Positions 1 to 11,146 of a DNA stretch of 64,000 bases are shown piece by piece; positions within the stretch are counted from its first letter, which is position 1; each line of letters starts with the position of its first letter. The DNA comes from Rhododendron vialii (Eukaryota; Streptophyta; Magnoliopsida; Ericales; Ericaceae), in contig NC_080569.1 in NCBI RefSeq assembly GCF_030253575.1, positions 26,610,501-26,674,500 of the forward strand, in the 5' to 3' direction. Made by a program: the position numbers and the translations under genes. The notes below the pieces were generated by a model, which ran no database searches, was not told the DNA's origin, and saw only the letters and a list, made by a program, of their open reading frames with translations.

Positions 1-1580
1 ACTTGAGCTCCCTCTCTCTCTCTAAGGCCGGCCCCCCTCTCTCTCCATACCTCAATTTTTGACACTTGTCATGCAATCTTTGAAAGATCAAAGGCCAACC
101 CTAGGCTTGCATGGCTAGGATTTGTACCTTGGATTTGATTTTGGAAGATTTGATGGAGGGAAGGCTAGGTTGTACAAGATTTGGTGTTTAAATAATTATA
201 GAAGGACAATGAAAGGATAGATCTTGGCTAGGAAGAATATATGGCCAAGGATTTGAAAGATGTAAGAAGATCATGGTGGTACAACCCAAATCTCCTCTTT
301 CTCTTCTCTCTCCCTCCTCTCTCTCGGCCAACTCTCTCTCTCTCTCCCCTCTCTCTCTCGGCCTCTCATTTCTCTCTCTCTCCCTCCTCTTCTCTCTTGC
401 ACAAGTACACACACACACACATATATATACTATTATGTACAAGAAAGACATAAAAAAATATTATGCACTTTTGGTACTTTGAATCAAAGAGATTTTAAAG
501 CCAAGATTTTCTCATTAAACAAATAAATAAGCACATGTGTACTAAGTCATTACTTAATCATCCAAGTACACATATTATATATACATAGGTACTTATGTAA
601 TCTAAGGAGATCATCTCCCCATTAAATTAATCCAATTGAGTACAAAACCCCAATATAAAAAAAATACCAAGGTACTTAGGGAATCTTAGGCTTTGAAATC
701 CAAAAGTACCTACATAATATAATATAGGTACCATGTCACATGGAAATTAGGAAAAATGACTAGTTTATTAAATCCTAGTACTAGTTGAAAGAATAACTCT
801 ATTACCCAATGGATAATAAAATTCCTAATATTTATTGTCCAATGGACAAAAGTAATAAGGAAAGTTTTATATTAAAATAACCAAAATGTCCTTCAAAGTA
901 TGTGAACAAATGCCTTATATTTAAATATAGGTGTGGTACCAAGTACCCCAATTAAATAAAAAGGCTAGGATTCTTCACATTAAATAATAATAGAGTACAA
1001 GTACTAGTTTAATCAATAAAGTACTTTAGAAATCTAGGGTTTAGATATACCCCAATATTTTAATGCATAAAAGTACATGGGAATCCAAATCTTGATTAAA
1101 ACCTTGTACCTTGTTGGAAGATTAGTGCTATTACCCAATGGGTAATAGTTTTCCTAGTGGTTAATAACCAAAGGATAATAGAGGGGTGAGAGAATACCCA
1201 ATAAACAAAGAATAAATGTACTTGCACATGTGTTTAAAACATATAAAATATTATATTCATGTACTAATCCACATATTTTAATAGGAGGCCTATTATCCAA
1301 TGGACAAATATTACCCTAACTTCTATTGACCAATGGGTAATGGTAAAACGGTTCAAGAGGTTCAAAAGGTTCATCTAGTAACTAGGTTAGTTTGGTTCCA
1401 TCAACTAGTTGGTTAGAAACTAACTAAATTGGTCAAGTAGGGTTTCTAGTCGAGAGTTAACAAATGACCAAAATCTAACTATGATGAAAATAAACAAGAA
1501 ATCATATAGCCACTCAAGAAAAAATAAGTAATTTGAAATAACAACGAGATTTTTATTCGATGAAAATCGGAGTTGTTACA
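1..1580 (-). mobile_element. LTR-retrotransposon sequence (LTR end at 1580), runs off the left edge
   Basis: Read on the minus strand, the sequence from 1580 begins TGTAACAACTCCGATT, a typical start for a plant LTR (TG at the 5' end). Exactly at this point the hAT transposase reading frame to its right stops matching its family, so an LTR element has inserted there. The stretch is AT-rich and non-coding. Between about 400 and 1270 the tetramer GTAC occurs roughly twenty times, and five CCAATGG motifs flanked by TAAT or ACAA lie between 805 and 1335. Positions 290-400 are CT-rich. The other LTR and the TSD must lie left of the window, so I cannot assign a superfamily. Solo LTR versus full element is also open. 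Confidence 0.6.
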
Positions 1581-3385
1581 CCCTCATTGTTTGGAGCCGT
1601 CCTTTCGACAATTGAAGTAAAGCTATAGCATTAACAATATCTTGATCTTCCCTGTGGAGTGCTTGCGATAAGTCATTTGTAATTCCCAATATTGTTCTCA
1701 TCATATGAAGATATAAGATAAATTCAAAGGATTGCATTGACTCCAACAAAGAAGTTGCTTCTAATCTTTGTTCTAAGTATGTATCATCTTCCTCGACTAT
1801 TTCAAGCACACCAATCGCCGACGCAAACATACCCATTAACCTAACCAAAGAACTATAATGAGAGCTCCAACGTGTATCCCCAGGCCGCTTGAGACTAGTT
1901 TCTTGGTTCAACCCTCGCCCACTTTCAATCTCTCCAAGATTAAGCGCTTTAACAACTCTTTCCACTTTATTTTCTCTAAGAATGTCTCGTCGCTTGCATG
2001 ATGCTCCAACAACGGTCCCAACTTTAGAGACTAACTGAAAGAGATATCCAATAAGATCATCTTTCATCGCCACAACTACAATAGCTAATTGTAATTGGTG
2101 TGCAAAACAATGAACATAATATGCATAAGAATTCTCTTTTAGTATGAGTGCTTTGAGACCATTTATCTTACCTTGCATATTGCTAGCACCATCATAACCT
2201 TGCCCCCTCAGTTTTCCAATACTCAATCCAAGTCTACAAAATAAATTATCCACAGCTTTCTTGAGCGACATAGCACTAGTATTAGGAACATGTTCAACAC
2301 CTAAAAAGCGCTAAATCACATGACCCTTCTTATCAACATACCGAATTGCAAGTGCCATTTACTCCTTGATTGAATTGTCACGGGCTTCATCAACCAAAAT
2401 AGCAAAAAGTGCATCACCAACATCTCTAACAATCACATTAACAGCTTCACGTGCAGCCACGCACACAATGTCTTTTTGGATCTCAGGAGAAGTCAACTTA
2501 TTATTTTGTGGAGCATTGGCCAATACAACAGCTTTAACATCTTGATTACGTTGAGCATGCCACTTTAAAAGTTCGAGAAAATTACCTTGATTACGTGAAA
2601 ATTCAAACTCGTCATGTCCACGAAATGCAAGTCCTTGATTTAGAAGAAATCGAGCACAATCAATTGATGCATTCAATCGGGTTCGATAATCAATTCGAGC
2701 TTGTTCTGATTGCTTCAAAACTATAGTCTCAATATGTTGCTTTTGGTTTAACAAATCTTCACATTTTCTCCATGCTTGAGTATGCGCACTGTTGTGGCCC
2801 CCCACATGAGTACGTAGTCTACGTTTCTTTTTCCAATTTGAAAAGCCATTACCAACAAAAGATTCACCTCCCGCTTGATCACCAATATCTGGCTTGAAAA
2901 GATAGCAATAAAGACAGAAGGCAGCATCTTTTGTAATGCTATATTCTAACCAATTAGGAAATTCTTTAAACCAAGCTGGAATAAAACGCCGCTTCGTTTT
3001 CCCAAATGCTTTGTTCGGAAAGTTATGGTTATGAGGCTGGCAAGGACCTTTCTGTAGATATGCCTTACGGATTTGGTCTCGATCATTTGGATTGAAATCC
3101 ATAATCGAAGGACGTAGCCCTGGATTCGCGAGAAGTTCTGTCAAATTGAGTTCCACACGACTTCGTTTGGAAAGAGAACTCTCATCTTGTATTTGGTCTC
3201 GATCATTTGGAATTAATGCAATCCATAATCGAAGGACATAGCCCTGGATCCGCGGGAAGTTCTGTCAAATTCAAATCCACACGACTTCGTTTGGAAAGAG
3301 GAGAACTCTCATCTTGCTTTTGAGAATCATGAATTTCATCAGTTTTTGGCTTTGTTTTATAGTATCTCTCCATATCTGTAAACAA
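1581..3385 (-). pseudogene. hAT transposase remnant (TTF zinc finger + DUF4371)
   Basis: The frame encodes a transposase of the plant 'zinc finger MYM-type protein 1-like' family. The N-terminal part (3156-2359) shows the TTF-type finger region (AFCLYCYLFKPD, FSNWKKK, HVGGHNSAHTQAW) and then the start of DUF4371 (LLNQGLAFRGHDE; FAILVDEARDNS). A TAA stop follows, then a further stop near 2310. The frame resumes at 2271-1576 with the catalytic-core motifs LRGQGYDGASNMQG and HCFAHQLQLAIV and the W-containing GDTRWSSHYSSL. The C-terminal hAT dimerisation region is absent because of the LTR insertion at 1580. A 120-bp tandem duplication in the N-terminus shifts the frame as well. It cannot give an active transposase. 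Family assignment is by recognition of motifs, not a search. Confidence 0.85.
3076..3317. repeat. 120-bp tandem duplication inside the hAT transposase N-terminus
   Basis: The segment encoding SKRSRVxLNLTELxAxPGLxPSIMD occurs twice in a row, at about 3076-3190 and 3197-3317, with several base differences. The first copy in coding order ends in a stop (…MDCINSK). The second runs on into the zinc-finger domain. The duplication is therefore old and contributes to inactivation. Confidence 0.75.
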
Positions 3386-3909
3386 AAAATAGTATATAAC
3401 ACGTCCGGAAAAAAACAGAGGGGGTCATTTTGATGGTAGTGGGCATTATTGATTATTTTGTTTGCTAAGTAGTGTAGACTTATTTTATTCCCCCGAATGG
3501 CCGAATCCCCCTGTTTTATATTATTGTATAGGTATATGTATATTATCATTTGTCAGATTCACCTCCCTAGGTCCCCTTGTTTTCTTCCCCACAAGACCAC
3601 AAATCAGTCAAACAGATGAATCATCATCAAAATACGATTCATACAAACACAGATTTACAGTATACGAACATAGATTCACAGAAAAGGAAGGAGAAACAAC
3701 CCTAGTTTTTCTTGTAAAGGGAGGAGAAACAAAACGAGGAAAGAAAAATACCCAACTGTCCGACGATCTCCGGCGATCGGCGTTGGAGCTGGTCCGACGA
3801 GCTTTGACGTCGACGATCGGCTCTTTGGTTCTCCGCTCACGCTGGCAATTTCAATCGGTTTTTGGGAAGAGAGAGAAAGACCCACGATCGGCTCTTAAAT
3901 CCGCCACTG

Positions 3910-5313
3910 CTTTGATGTTAGAGTTTGCTCCTTCTGTCGTCGTTAGTACTGCTTGTTCTTCTCGAAGAATTTGAATGTCCATTGCTGTTTGTTTGCTCGC
4001 ATTTCTCGCATTTACATCTATTTTCTTGTGTTCGAGAACAAGGCTGATAATCTGAAACATATATTAGATGAGAGAAAATTCCTGGTTTGTTTTTCCAAGT
4101 AACAGTTTCGGCATCATATATAAACAAATCTTCCTATAGTTGCTCCAAAACCATACATAACATGCCTCCTAAGTGAGAAACTTATTCATGGAGGAGGAGC
4201 CGTGAACAAGTTCTTCACGGCTTTGCACAATTGAACTCCGTAAAACCTTCTTCACGGAAAATTCTGCAAATAAGATTTTCTCGTCTCCTAAACAGCAAAG
4301 CATATCCTATTTAACTTCCCGGCCTTGTGATTAACATGCTTGAACGGAGGTGTATTATGCGAAAATATAAGGACACAAAACTAACATGTGATCAACATAG
4401 ATGATTATGGGAAAACTAGCAGATGCCTCAGAATGTAACACAGTTTCAACTTAAATAAATTATTTATTTTATCTGACTTCTATACGCGATAAACGTAATC
4501 TTCACAAAACATCAATTATCAATTTGAGATATTTTTCTATTTAATTTTTTAACCATATTTTTTAATATATAAACAGTCTCAAAAAATTAAATGCTCCAAT
4601 TTTCAATCTGTTTGAACTTGTGCGAAGATCATATTTTTCTTATCATTATATTCTAAAGGGTCACAATAGTCCCCCAGATCCATTTAAAACAGTAACAAAC
4701 TCGATCTCAAACTATCATACTTAGAAAAGTATTGAGGGACAGATTCTAACGTAACTTGGATCTTTGATGAGCAACAACCAGGTATAGTATGGTGTTTCTA
4801 GCATCATCTTTGGAATTGACAAACTCATCACTCTTGAAGTACTTCTCCAACAGTTCCTTCAAAAACTCTACCTTATTATACTTGACGCAACGGTGTATGA
4901 TAGTCTCTCTTTCTTCTCTATCCACCCTAGCTAGAGCTACAAGCGGGTTAGCTCAAAAGAAACACATCCAAGACCTTGACGTTTCCTCTCTTAGCAGCGA
5001 CATGGAGAGGGTTTGCACCATCTCGATCACAAACTAGGCACATTTCTGATCTCACCTCTATTAATGCATCCACAACCTCAACGTGTCCATTAGCCGATGC
5101 CAAGTGAAGGAGCGATCGTTGGTGTGAATCCAGAGCTTCAACAAGCTCCGAATTGCTAGCCAACAGTGTTCTCAAGTGATCGACTTCCCCACGGGATGCA
5201 GCCGCATGTAGAGGATTCCAATTGAAACATTTCAACACATCAGGATTGATTACATCTCTTTCGTACGAGGAATTTCCATTTCCATTGGTTTCTGCTTCCT
5301 GGACCCCCTTCAT
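3910..5313 (-). pseudogene. Ankyrin-repeat/PGG gene, copy A (dead)
   Basis: Exon 1 starts at ATG 5313 and matches the intact copies B and C: an NWNPLHAAASRG first repeat, then SLLHLASANGHVEVV and DGANPLHVAAKRG. Three lesions are visible. A one-base shift near 4950 brings in a stop where the others read LDVLFQANP; downstream the correct frame resumes (ANPLVALARVDREERETI) to about 4755. The splice donor, GAG|GT in the paralogues, reads AAG|TT at 4755-4753. Exon 2 begins at 4051 after TTTCAG but is cut at 3910 by the hAT element after about 47 codons, so the whole PGG membrane domain is missing. Family members are ER or plasma-membrane proteins with N-terminal ankyrin repeats and a C-terminal four-helix PGG domain (ACD6/ITN1-like). 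Confidence 0.85.
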
Positions 5314-5325
5314 AGTCTCTCTCAC

Positions 5326-6830
5326 TCTCTCTCAACTGAACGCTTGTGTTTGTTTTGCAGCGAGTAACTGCACGTAAGTATAGCTAGGTTTATATATGGA
5401 AGATATAAAATTGTCTACTCTCCAATCGGAGATGCCAAATCTGAGCTGGAGGTTGTAACGGTAATAATTGGCACCAGTTTGCAATCCAATCCAAATGCCT
5501 TCTATCAAGCAAAAAATGATGTGGAATGACGTGGCTTTGAAAGAATGTGATAACATGTCAATTTTGGCAGTCATCTAGCTACATGCATGCCAAATTTTAA
5601 AAATGTGACCGTTTGAATTTTAAAATGAAAAGTCGTGTCATTTTTTAAAATGAAAATAATGTTTGGAATTTCGGACACCAGTGTAATGAAATAATTCAGA
5701 TTTTTACATTGGTGAATTTTTCTTATAAGAATCGTGGACATAAGTGCTTTATTTTTGGCAAATTCATAATGGTTATATCATGCATTCATGCTTATTACAT
5801 TCATGATTGGTACTATATAGTCTTATTTTATAAATTACGGAGTATTAAATAAACTCGATAATTGTATATCGAAAAAAGAAAAAAGAGAGAGGAAAACACT
5901 AGTGGCCGGCATGTAGAATCACATGAGCATAATGTTAATTCCAAAAAAACCGATCAAAACAAAAATGTCAATTCCAAAAACAGGAGCAAGTCAATTTATA
6001 AGAGGATGAAGACAGCAGCGATTGATAGTGCCAGTTAGATGCCTCCACATAAATAATAAAAAAAATAAAAAAAAAACTAAGTTAACAAGAGATTAGCATT
6101 ACATAATAGGATAATTTACCCAATAAAAAAGAGTACATAATACTTAATTGGATAGTTTGATGAGTAAACCATTTTGTATTATCACGGTCAACTTGTGCAC
6201 GGAATTTTCCAATATTTTTTCTCTAACAATCTCCTACATACTTATAATAAAAAAAAAAAACAATAGCCTCGCTAGGTTTGCCTCTAGCTAGTTTTTGAGA
6301 CTGAATTAAAAATGTACAAATCAAGATTGCCGATAAAAAAAAAAAAAAAAAAAAATTCCTTTGTAGAGATCTACATCATGGCTGCTAATCCCTTCGAGTT
6401 TCTTCATACAAAATTTTCTTTGCCGATCAACAAAGAAAAACGTCCATTACGGGTGTAACAAACCCTAGTTGTCAAAAGTAGTCTAGGGCATTGCCATATC
6501 AGCATGTATAATGATGTCATTGACGACTTCATAATTATTTTAATTATGAGGCTAATTATGACGAGTATCTATATAAAATGTGCGTGTAAAACACGTGAAA
6601 TTGGCATTATTTGCAAATTCAATGCCTAATTTGGATCAATTTTTTGAACTTCGGTTGTTTTCCATTGATCTGACATGTTCGAAAGAATTTAATATTCAGT
6701 CAACGGAAGCCTTCCTAAATAAATGGAGCTATAAGGCTTTGCTTTGTTAGGAGCTTAGTTTAGTTTAGTTTTGGTAGTGGATAGAAAGGAAAATAAGGTA
6801 ATGATTGAAGAAATAAGTAGGGTAATGATT
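5326..6830. other. Non-coding flank of ankyrin copy A
   Basis: CT-rich leader just right of the copy A start codon, then AT-rich sequence with A-runs at about 6055-6075, 6248-6260 and 6337-6355. I see no supportable gene, RNA or complete element here. Confidence 0.5.
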
Positions 6831-6835
6831 GTTGA

Positions 6836-7290
6836 GAAACTTTTGTGTATTCCGGGGATACAAGCCCTTTGGTATCTCCTCTAGTCCGTTTTTCATTTTT
6901 CGGCCAATTTCTGATCACATTTTGATGATCGGTTTCGTTTATTTTGTAGAGTTCGGTGAGAACCTCATTCATACCAAAAATCGCGTTCATCAGACTTTAT
7001 TTGATACATGATCGGCACACGTGAAAATCACCAAAAAACCAAAATTGTGTTCCAATTCAGTGTGTTTTTGGACCCAGTTTTGATTTTCTTCGATATTCAA
7101 GTGTGCCGATCATGGATCAAATAAAATCCAATGAACACGAATTTTGGTCTGAATAAGGTTTTCACCGAACTCTACAAAATGAACGAAGTCGATCATTAAA
7201 ATGTAATCGAAAAATGGCCTAAAAATAAGAAATGGATCAGAAGAGATATCAAGAGGCTTGATATCCCCGGGATACACAAAAGTTTTGTAG
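6836..7290. repeat. Long foldback (inverted-repeat) element
   Basis: Two arms of roughly 215 bp face each other. The left arm starts AACTTTTGTGTATTCCGGGG and the right arm ends CCCCGGGATACACAAAAGTT. Inner blocks also match in inverse order (TTTTGTAGAGTTCGGTGAGAA with TTCACCGAACTCTACAAAA; GATCGGCACACGTGAA with TTCAAGTGTGCCGATC). The centre is near 7050. Arms differ by point changes and small indels, so it is not recent. I could not find a convincing target duplication, so the superfamily is open. Confidence 0.75.
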
Positions 7291-7842
7291 TACCGGAAGC
7301 AACCTATATTAAGTTTGTTTATAGTATTTAATCTGTTTCATAATATTTTTTCAGAGGTGTTTGTTGGCGGGGGAAGGGTAGGGGAAGAGCTTATCCTCCT
7401 CCTAGGGTGTTAGCTAACAACACCTCTCACTCGAGGATTAGCTTATTCGAATGGGAAAAAAGTCCAAATTACCCCTCAAATTATTTTGTATTCTCGATGA
7501 AATGACTAAATGAGGGCAATCAAATAATTTATCTCATTATCCCCTCTTATCCATCCACTCTTATTCACCTTTATCAAGTTATCAACTACTTCCCAAATCA
7601 AGTACTAACATATCCATATCTTATTTACCCTTCTTCCTTATCCATTCATAATCTTATTTCTCTGACAAACGGGCCGTAATGGTCTCACTTTTCAAAACTC
7701 GAAATCAATGACATGTTCTAAAATAATCACCAATACATGGTAACCTTCCACAAATTTTAAACTTTTGCCCTTAAAATTAAAATCCCATTCATTTTCAACT
7801 TCTTCTCTTTGGTAACAGATCGACGATTCATTAAAAACATAA
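7291..7842. other. AT-rich intergenic stretch
   Basis: No coding signal. The edges of 7349-7672 (GTGTTTGTTGGC and ACAAACGGGCC) resemble the ends of a small non-autonomous element, but the inverted match is too short to call. Confidence 0.3.
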
Positions 7843-8640
7843 TTAAGCATTTACAATTCTAGAATATGAAACTCCAATCAAGTCCGCATGAAAGAATTTA
7901 AAAATACAACTTAAAAAATAAGGGTAGACATAAAAATTTCCCGCGGAAATCGTAGAGTTATTTGCCAAAGCATCTGCCCACCGATTTGCTTCGCGATCGA
8001 TATTATGCTTGATAGAAACCTCTTCAAAGCCTTGTATCAGCAACCTACAATCAAGTAAAATGTTACCAAGAGGATGATTATCCATGTTAATGTCGTGAAT
8101 CAAATGCAAAACAGTCATGGCATCCACTTCAATTTCCATTCTTCAAATATTCTCCTCCTTTGCGAAACTCAACCCATGTCTCAAGGCCCATAATTCTGCC
8201 TTTAAAAACTGGAATCCGCAGTACAAGACCTGTGAAACCCACCTATCCAATTAGGCAATTACCACAGTGATCACGCAGAATCCCTCCAGTTGAGGCAGAT
8301 TTGAACTGACTTGAGTTCAAATGACACGCAGATGTAACTGAATCCTTTTGTAATTCTGGTAAGATAGAACTCCTCGTGATCCGACTAAAAGCACTATCAG
8401 TATTTAATTTTGTGAACCCCATGCGAGGAGGAACCCAGCCCACATGCACATCAGTCCTCGGTAAGGTTTTCGTTTGTTGAACAAGAAAAAAACCATTTCC
8501 AAGGATTTGCTTAAAATGGTGGCTGCCATATATATTCAAGGGACTACTCGGATTGGAGTTTGGGGTCTGATCAAAGAGACGTTGGTTTCTGTCCAATAAA
8601 TAAGTTCCTACATAAACCAAATTATAAAGGCATAGCAAAA
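7843..8640 (-). pseudogene. RNase H-like (RVT_3) retroelement-derived remnant
   Basis: Minus-strand frames carry the hallmarks of the plant RNase H-like domain found in LINE polyproteins and their domesticated relatives. In order: VGWVPPRMGFTKLNTDSAF and TGGILRDHCGNCLIG (8638-8243), AELWALRHGLSFAKEEN (about 8200-8150), IEVDAMTVLHLIHD, and near the end SIKHNIDREANRWADALANN. A TAG with a frame change breaks it at about 8242, and a TGA at about 8141 breaks it again. The reverse transcriptase and endonuclease parts are absent upstream. It is a decayed fragment, not a working gene. Confidence 0.75.
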
Positions 8641-8756
8641 TTTAAGCTTATAGTAGTTTTTTTTTATGGTCAATTTTTTTTATTAATCTCCTCAAATAAA
8701 TTACAAAGATTAAAAGGACAAGGGCAAAAAGAAATTAAAATTACTTAATCTCTTGG

Positions 8757-9322
8757 TAGGGGTGCAAACGAGCCAAGCCTTACCGTGCTCAAACTTGTTT
8801 ATTCAGTTTTTAATGAACCCGAACCCGAGCTCAAGCTTGAGCTCAGTGAAAACTTAACGAGTCGAGCTTGAGCCAAGCGGATCTTGGCTTGACTCGAGCT
8901 TGTTCACGAGTCTTAACGAACCAATGAAAAATGTATATATAACCTCGCATAGGCCTAATACAACCAAAAATATTTTGATTGTAAATGTATATATTTTTCA
9001 TTTTCCTATACTCTACAAGAAAATACTCTCAATTTTAGAATAATAATAGCATGTAATATGTTTTTGTACGAATTTTGCATCAGGGTATCAAAATGCTAAT
9101 GCTAATTGTAGCAATTAACATAAAAGGTCTACTAAATCTTGGCTTGCGAGCCAACTCGAGCCGTGCAAGCTTCTACTGGCTTGTGTTTGGCTTGATAACG
9201 AAACGAGCCTAGAATTTGAGCTTGAGCTTGTTTATTTATGTCTCGAGTTGAGCTCGAACAAGCTTTTATACCAAGCCGAGTCTCGAGCGGCTGGCGAGCG
9301 GCTCTGTTTGTTTGCAGCCCTA
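8757..9322. mobile_element. Non-autonomous hAT-like element
   Basis: The left end TAGGGGTGCAAACGAGCC is answered by the right end GGCTCTGTTTGTTTGCAGCCCTA (inverse TAGGGCTGCAAACAAACAG). Ends of the form TAGGGGTG(C/G)AA are typical of plant hAT miniature elements. The inside is rich in CGAGCTTGAGC-like words on both sides of a central AT-rich part. The flanks tctcttgg and tctcccgc match at only five of eight bases, so a decayed 8-bp target duplication is possible but not proven. Confidence 0.6.
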
Positions 9323-11146
9323 TCTCCCGCTCAACCCGAGACCCAAATGATGGCCCGAGACCAAACAGAACCCAAAACACCCTAAAACCGAAATCCCTAT
9401 TGTTCAAATCGCTAATCTGCCGGAAAGAACAATCGAACCAACACCAGAACTCGGGGAACCAGCCCCTGTTGTTGCCCCAACGTGACACTGATTTTCCTCC
9501 CCTGATGACCGCTTGAATGCACCTTCGGAACTCGGGGAACAAGCCTCTGTTACTGCACAAGCACCATCAGCGCGCCCCAAAGCTTATAGCAGTTTTTAGT
9601 AGTTTTAAAAAGTTTATACATGTAAAAGTTAAAAAATTTCATTATGTACATGTAAAAATTTATACATATTCAAGGTTATATGTAGAATTTTATGAGACAT
9701 ATAAATATATCTGGGTTCGCAAGCTTAACCGAGCTAAATACTGTCAAGGTTCAGGTTCGGATCATATATTAAATGACCCTAAAATTGAGGTTCGAGTTCA
9801 GTCCATTGAATACTCGAATTGTACTCGAAGGAAGCTTAATCGAGTCGGGCCTCAAACAGTTCACGAACAACTCGGTTCATTGACTGCTCTATTTAAAACC
9901 CATCAATATTCTTATTAACAACTACAAGATTTAAATAACTTGCATATTTCCTACAATCTCCTTTATCTCTTTGCCGATGAAAGAAATCTCAACCGTTCTC
10001 TTATGTTTTACAAATGTTCTCTCTGTCTATATTTCAAAGTAAACTTTAAATGCAAGGGAAAAAAAGAAGAAGAAGAAGGTTACCCAACCCTACAAAGAAA
10101 GATAAAAGACCCCTCTTTTTAAATCACGGGCCTGGGCCTTTTGATAATTCAGAGGATAGATGTGATCCTTTGTTAATGCTGAAAATGTCTTTGGAGGGTA
10201 TTAATTATCAAACACGTCATTGGCCGTCATTTTCCCTTTTCTTTTTTTTTTTCCTTCTACAACATATATCGGAGGCATCCCCACGTCCAAACGGGATTAG
10301 ACTAATCCATCAGGGCTGGTCACAGGGAACCAACACACATGGAAAACAGTTAAAAACAACTAGAAGGATTGTGATCCTTATTTGAATGGGTGGTGTTTGA
10401 AGCCATTCGGCAAATTTCAATTTTATTAAGAAACGGCTGCTCCATCCTAGGACTGGCTTGGAACTTAGTAGTCTTGGCCTGAGACTTAGATATTGTGATT
10501 TATCGTGTTATAGTGTAATTAAATGGAACAAATTGGTTTAATCTGCAGCACAATGAAATTTGGATTTGGTTGAATAGGTCTCTTGTTGAGTAGAGAATGG
10601 ATAGCCTTTTTCAAATTAAGCCCATGGGCCTTGCATTGCAGGTCATCCGATTCATGTGTTCCCATTTAATTAATTGGAAAAAAAATTGCAATGGAACATG
10701 TCAAAAAAATTTACTTTTATCTAAATATTTTGAAAAATTTACTTTTAGTCATATAAATTAATTGGCAATTATGTTCTGCGATGAAGATATATAGCTGGTT
10801 GCAATATCAACAAAAGTTAGTAAAATTTCACACACTTCAACTAAACGGTTATGAACCAAACAAAACCGAACCTTAAATCCAATCAATTAGGGTTGGCTAC
10901 ATGAATTAATTCGTGTTTCCCATTGAACTAAATGGTTATGTAGAGTGGAAAAGTCACAATCCAATTTTATTACTTACAAAGAATATAATGCTGTAAAAGG
11001 GACAACACTTTTAAATCGAACACTAGGTGATCACTATTACGATTACACAGCTGATGGAAATCCACGCAATAAATAAACATAGAAAAATCAAACATTAGCC
11101 ATAGGTGAAATTGCGTTCCCCCGTGGTCTTCGTTCTCTTCTGCCTG
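9323..11146. other. Intergenic DNA 3' of ankyrin copy B
   Basis: Contains a near-repeat of about 25 bp around GAACTCGGGGAACCAGCC (9449 and 9529), an AG-rich run at 10055-10078 and a T-run at about 10238. Reading frames here are short and show no family features. I see no gene. Confidence 0.4.

Larger units (their letters stand above)
1581..3909 (-). mobile_element. hAT transposon (TTF-zinc-finger/DUF4371 type), left end missing
   Basis: On the minus strand the element starts at 3909 with CAGTGGCGGATTTAAG, the terminal sequence usual for hAT elements that encode TTF-type zinc-finger transposases. It then has about 520 bp of leader and the transposase frame from 3385 down to 1581. There an LTR element breaks it, so the 3' part of the transposase and the second terminal repeat are not in the window. 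The 3909 end lies directly in exon 2 of an ankyrin-PGG gene. The 8-bp target duplication cannot be tested because the far side is outside the window. Superfamily from terminus and protein; insertion point from loss of homology to the intact ankyrin paralogues. Confidence 0.8.

Noticed and set aside
7349..7672. Possible MITE with GTTTGTTGGC/ACAAACGGGCC ends
   Set aside because: The inverted match is about ten bases and no target duplication could be seen.
9132..9918. Several frames of 90-140 codons
   Set aside because: They overlap the hAT-like element end and simple repeats, with no domain and no splice-consistent neighbours.
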